A stretch of DNA of 9,993 nt from Clostridia bacterium (lineage in GTDB: Bacteria; Bacillota; Clostridia; UBA1381), in contig CAADSR010000371.1 in NCBI GenBank assembly GCA_900751685.1, forward strand, positions 1-9,993. The letters run 5' to 3'. Below, piece by piece: positions 7,501 to 9,993 of the stretch (position 1 is the stretch's first letter; each line of letters starts with the position of its first letter). The notes under the pieces were generated by a model. That model was not told the origin of the DNA. It was given only the letters and a program-made list of their open reading frames with translations, and searched no databases. A program made the translations under genes and the position numbers.

Positions 7501-8907
7501 CTATTCTTTCCCATTCCAGCAATAGGTGCATAACTTACAAGGGGAAATGCCAACAGACTCCATCATATCATCCAAACGGTGGTATTTTAAAGAAGTAAAG
7601 TTCAGCTCCTTACAGATATCATCCAGCATCGCCTGATATTTGGGGCTTTCAGGATCAGCATATTCCGCTAACTGCTCCCTCGTCACATGACTTCCCTCCC
7701 GTTTCTCGATCATCCGCCGCGTGATCAGATCCATTTCAGACGTAGAGCGTGAGAAATTCAAATATTTACACCCAAACAGCAACGGCGGGCAGGCAGGACG
7801 GATATGTACCTCTTTTGCACCGCTTTCATATAAAAACTCCGTCGTCTCCCGGAGCTGTGTCCCGCGGACAATCGAATCATCGATCAGCAGCAGGCTCTTA
7901 TCCTTGATCAGCTCTGCTACCGGGATCAGCTTCATTTTTGCGATCAAGCTCCGCTGACTCTGATTTGGCGGCATAAACGACCTTGGCCAGGTCGGGGTAT
8001 ATTTGATAAACGGCCTTGCAAATGGGATCCCCGAACGGTTCGCATATCCTATAGCATGGGCGATCCCTGAGTCCGGCACGCCTGCTACGATATCCGGATG
8101 CACATCATCCCGCTCCGCCAGCTTGTCCCCGCATTGGTAGCGCATGGTCTCTACATTGATCCCTTCATAAGTAGACGTAGGATATCCGTAGTAGATCCAT
8201 AAAAAAGTACAGATCTTCATTTCTTTTCCCGGCGGGTTCACGACCGTGATCCCGTCTGTTGTAATAAATACAATTTCCCCAGGCCCCAGCTCTTTTTCAT
8301 CCTTATAACCTAAGTTAAGGTAGGCAAAGCTCTCAAAGGAAGCACAGTAAGCGCCTTCCTTATGTCCGATGATCAATGGTGTGCGCCCGACCTTATCCCT
8401 TGCGGCATACAATCCCTCCGGCGTCAAAACCATTAAGGTCATGGAGCCGTCGATCAATTCCTGCGCATAACGGATCCCTTCCGGAATGCTGTTTTTTTGA
8501 TTGATCAAAGCAGCGACCAGCTCTGTGGGATTGATATTGCCACCACTCATTTCAAGAAAATGCAGGTTCCCACTCTCGTAAGCCCGTTCTACCAGCTCCT
8601 CCATATTATTGATCCGGCCCACTGTGGTGATCGCAAAATTCCCCAAATGGGAACGCACGATCAAGGGCTGGGGTTCATGGTCTGAAATACAGCCGATCCC
8701 TGAAGTCCCCTCCATCTCTTCCACATCCCGCTCAAACTTTGTCCGAAACGGTGAATTTTCAATATTATGAATGGCACGGTCAAATCCATTTTCCCCATGT
8801 ACCACCATTCCCCCGCGCTTCGTCCCCAGATGGGAATGATAGTCGATTCCAAAAAACAGGTCTAACACACAGCTTTTTTTTGAAATCACGCCAAAAATTC
8901 CGCCCAT
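7501..8907 (-). CDS. PurF-like amidophosphoribosyltransferase paralogue lacking the glutaminase catalytic residues
   Basis: A 468-residue PurF-family protein. The reading frame is open to 9006, but the start at 8907 is chosen because AAGGAGG lies seven bases upstream and the family N-terminus begins there. PurF normally transfers an amino group from glutamine to PRPP in the first step of purine synthesis. The C-terminal phosphoribosyltransferase half is well kept: VPDSG (277-281), RSFMPPNQSQR (309-319) and the PRPP loop IDDSIVRGTQ (342-351). C233, C380 and C457/C460 (with C463 nearby) align with the four iron-sulfur ligands of Bacillus PurF, so a 4Fe-4S cluster is likely. The N-terminal Ntn glutaminase half is degenerate: the processed Cys (M-C-G) is M-G-G, the RGQE region reads KRGGM (30-34), the GHxRYST Arg region reads GIGCISD (70-76), the NG pair reads VG (96-97), and the TSDTE Asp region reads GGNINPTE. 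Ammonia-dependent synthesis or another role is possible. The MATE gene follows in the same operon. Confidence 0.9.
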   Translation of the reverse strand: MGGIFGVISKKSCVLDLFFGIDYHSHLGTKRGGMVVHGENGFDRAIHNIENSPFRTKFERDVEEMEGTSGIGCISDHEPQPLIVRSHLGNFAITTVGRINNMEELVERAYESGNLHFLEMSGGNINPTELVAALINQKNSIPEGIRYAQELIDGSMTLMVLTPEGLYAARDKVGRTPLIIGHKEGAYCASFESFAYLNLGYKDEKELGPGEIVFITTDGITVVNPPGKEMKICTFLWIYYGYPTSTYEGINVETMRYQCGDKLAERDDVHPDIVAGVPDSGIAHAIGYANRSGIPFARPFIKYTPTWPRSFMPPNQSQRSLIAKMKLIPVAELIKDKSLLLIDDSIVRGTQLRETTEFLYESGAKEVHIRPACPPLLFGCKYLNFSRSTSEMDLITRRMIEKREGSHVTREQLAEYADPESPKYQAMLDDICKELNFTSLKYHRLDDMMESVGISPCKLCTYCWNGKE

Positions 8908-8914
8908 AACAGCT

Positions 8915-8920
8915 CCTCCT
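8915..8920 (-). promoter_or_regulatory. Ribosome-binding site fixing the PurF-like start at 8907
   Basis: On the minus strand AAGGAGGAGCTGTT precedes the ATG at 8907, with AGGAGG seven bases away. This excludes the upstream in-frame ATG at 9006, which would add 33 hydrophobic or low-information residues and would sit upstream of the predicted promoter and inside the terminator hairpin. Confidence 0.85.
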
Positions 8921-8937
8921 TCTTGTTGATACGATAA

Positions 8938-8966
8938 ATTATATAATACTTTACAAAAAAACACAA
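8938..8966 (-). promoter_or_regulatory. Probable promoter for the PurF-like/MATE operon
   Basis: On the minus strand a perfect -10 TATAAT (8938-8943) follows a weak -35 TTGTGT (8961-8966) by 17 bases. The predicted start near 8931 gives a leader of about 24 bases, too short for a purine riboswitch. No PurR-box-like repeat was seen. Confidence 0.6.
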
Positions 8967-8973
8967 TACATTC

Positions 8974-9014
8974 AAAAAGAAAAGATGAATTTTGGTGAAA
9001 ATCCAAAATTCATC
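8974..9014 (-). terminator. Intrinsic terminator of the EAL/TIGR04076 operon: perfect 12-bp hairpin with T-rich tail
   Basis: GATGAATTTTGG (8984-8995) and CCAAAATTCATC (9003-9014) are exact reverse complements with a seven-base loop. Read on the minus strand the hairpin is followed by TTTTCTTTTT (8974-8983), as expected of a terminator. The stem is A/T-rich but long. It ends about eight bases before the -35 box of the PurF-like promoter, so it insulates that operon from upstream transcription. On the plus strand only a short, broken T run (CTACTTTTG) follows, so it probably works mainly in the minus direction. Confidence 0.75.
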
Positions 9015-9110
9015 CTACTTTTGCGGCGCTTCTTTTTACATTCCTAAACCTATAAATCATATAAATTCGACGCCGGACCAGTCAGCCTTTCTAACATCAA
9101 AAAAGCTTCC
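9015..9110. other. Untranslated gap between the TIGR04076 stop and its terminator
   Basis: About 96 bases with no convincing gene. On the minus strand a 15-codon open frame (beginning MLERLTGPAS) occurs but lacks a clear ribosome-binding site. Short complementary CGGCG/CGCCG pieces near each end could close a weak long-range stem. Nothing further is supported. Confidence 0.4.
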
Positions 9111-9455
9111 CTACCTTACCGGCTGATATTGCGGTTCTGCTTGTATGCTGGTTGCTTCCAATTTAAAAATAACTGGCCGCAACCCGTCATTACAGCTGCA
9201 GACCGCCACCCCCGGCGTCCGGATCCAATCCCCATAATAGAACACCTCTTGATCTGCACCATGTGCCAGTGCAAACACATATTGATAAATAGCTTTCCAT
9301 GCTTCATCACAAAGCCCTTCCGGCTTTGCATAATCGGCGTAAAATACCTGCCCTGCTTCAAGCATCGGGCAAGCTGTTAAGCCCTCTACGCCATACTCCT
9401 TTGCCAGCTCCTGATCAAGCGTTGTTTTTAGTACTGTGATCTTTACTTTTTTCAT
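9111..9455 (-). CDS. TIGR04076 family protein of unknown function
   Basis: A 114-residue soluble protein with no signal peptide or membrane segment. The sequence MKKVKITVLKTTLDQELAKE, then CPM, GQVFYADY, GLCDEAWKAIYQYVFAL, VFYYGDWI and CSCNDGLRPVIFK matches my recollection of the TIGR04076 family in clostridia, which has no assigned function. Four cysteines (C29, C49, C86, C88) and the CSCNDGLRPV core suggest a metal site or redox role, but this is inference. The ATG at 9455 has AGGAGG five bases upstream. The stop codon of the upstream EAL gene (9465-9467) overlaps that ribosome-binding site, so the two are cotranscribed and probably translationally coupled. Family recognition is strong; function is unknown. 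Confidence 0.85.
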   Translation of the reverse strand: MKKVKITVLKTTLDQELAKEYGVEGLTACPMLEAGQVFYADYAKPEGLCDEAWKAIYQYVFALAHGADQEVFYYGDWIRTPGVAVCSCNDGLRPVIFKLEATSIQAEPQYQPVR

Positions 9456-9464
9456 AGAAGCCTC

Positions 9465-9993
9465 CTATTCTGCGTTATTTGTACCAAAAGCATACTGCTC
9501 AAATTCTTCTACCGATAATGGTTTCGAGAAAACAAACCCCTGCACCATGTCACATCCTGCCCGGCGGAGGAACTGAACCTGGCTTTCCAGTTCAACTCCT
9601 TCTGCAATCGTCGTCATATGCAGCTTCCCTGCCAGTTCTATTACGCTTTCCAATACAGCTTCCCCACAGGAATTTTCTGTGGACTGGCTCCGGAAAAATG
9701 CCCGGTCCAGCTTCAAGGCGTCCACAGGGACATCCTTGAGCAGGTTCAGGGAAGAATACCCGCTTCCAAAATCATCCATAGAGCAAGTAAATCCGGCTTT
9801 ATGGATTTGGCCGATCATCTCAACCAACGTCTCCATATTCTCAAACACCAGGGTCTCTGTCAATTCAAACTCCAGAAGATGGGCAGGTACTCCATATTCC
9901 TCTTGGATTTTCTGATATGGCTCCAGGAATTTGGGGTCGTATAAATGAGCGCGGGACAAGTTTACTGAAATCGACACAAGCGGTATGCCTTGC
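9465..9993 (-). CDS. EAL-domain cyclic-di-GMP phosphodiesterase, C-terminal part (N-terminus beyond the right edge)
   Basis: The frame remains open to the window edge, with QGIPLVSISVNLSR continuing upstream of the GTG at 9977, so that codon is internal and the gene is truncated by the window. About 175 residues of an EAL domain are visible, entering after the EAL motif itself. Catalytic elements seen are NLS, ELTET, MDDFGSGYSSLNLL with the Asp pair intact, LKLDRAF, IAEGVE with both Glu, and VQGFVFSKPL. These support an active enzyme that hydrolyses cyclic-di-GMP to pGpG. Many such proteins also carry GGDEF, PAS or sensor domains, which would lie outside the window. It ends 9 bases before the TIGR04076 gene. 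It contrasts with the degenerate EAL domain at 3163-6099. Confidence 0.93.
   Translation of the reverse strand, partial: QGIPLVSISVNLSRAHLYDPKFLEPYQKIQEEYGVPAHLLEFELTETLVFENMETLVEMIGQIHKAGFTCSMDDFGSGYSSLNLLKDVPVDALKLDRAFFRSQSTENSCGEAVLESVIELAGKLHMTTIAEGVELESQVQFLRRAGCDMVQGFVFSKPLSVEEFEQYAFGTNNAE

Noticed and set aside
8908..9006. In-frame extension of the PurF-like protein to an ATG at 9006
   Set aside because: The added segment overlaps the predicted promoter and the terminator hairpin and has no family similarity. A strong ribosome-binding site supports the ATG at 8907, directly before the family's N-terminal motif.
9055..9100. Fifteen-codon minus-strand open frame downstream of the TIGR04076 gene
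   Set aside because: It has no proper ribosome-binding site and no recognisable sequence; frames this short are expected by chance.
9465..9977. GTG at 9977 as the true start of the EAL gene
   Set aside because: The frame continues open upstream with residues (QGIPL) that fit the EAL domain, so the GTG is an internal valine and the gene is cut by the window edge.

Overview
The window looks like chromosomal DNA from a gut-type clostridial Firmicute, most likely Lachnospiraceae or a close relative. The signs are AGGAGG ribosome-binding sites, consensus TTGnnn-17-TATAAT promoters with A/T-rich flanks, a TTG start, and protein families typical of that group (a DxN-type Y-family polymerase, a TIGR04076 protein, a PurF-like protein starting MGGIFGV). 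There is no tRNA, rRNA, CRISPR array, insertion sequence or phage gene, and no gap between genes longer than about 200 bases. It reads as ordinary chromosome with signalling genes rather than a mobile island. The assignment is by eye and no database was searched.

Layout from left to right. (1) Bases 1-170, minus: the N-terminus of a MATE efflux transporter that runs off the left edge, with its own promoter at 200-228. (2) 282-1502, minus: a DNA polymerase IV-type translesion polymerase with a TTG start and a promoter at 1543-1571. (3) 1503-1704: a divergent promoter region with an operator-like inverted repeat. (4) 1705-3126 and 3163-6099, plus: a two-gene unit encoding a solute-binding lipoprotein and a membrane dCache-HAMP-PAS-GGDEF-EAL protein. 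It ends at a terminator shared with the convergent operon. (5) 8907 down to 6154, minus: a PurF-like protein followed after 6 bases by a second MATE transporter. (6) 9993 down to 9111, minus: the C-terminal part of an EAL phosphodiesterase followed after 9 bases by a TIGR04076 protein, ending at a perfect 12-bp hairpin terminator.

The most interesting parts are two. First, the lipoprotein is paired with a cyclic-di-GMP enzyme and no transporter permease is nearby. This suggests a ligand-capture and sensor module comparable in logic to the NspS-MbaA system of Vibrio. Its GGDEF domain keeps the synthase residues while its EAL domain has lost the catalytic Asp pair and two conserved Glu. A separate EAL protein at the right edge keeps all the visible catalytic residues, so synthesis and degradation of cyclic-di-GMP may be split between these loci.

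Second, the PurF-like protein has lost every recognisable glutaminase residue, including the N-terminal Cys nucleophile. It keeps the PRPP loop and cysteines matching the iron-sulfur ligands of Bacillus PurF. It probably does not perform the classical glutamine-dependent first step of purine synthesis. Its close coupling to a MATE transporter is unexplained.
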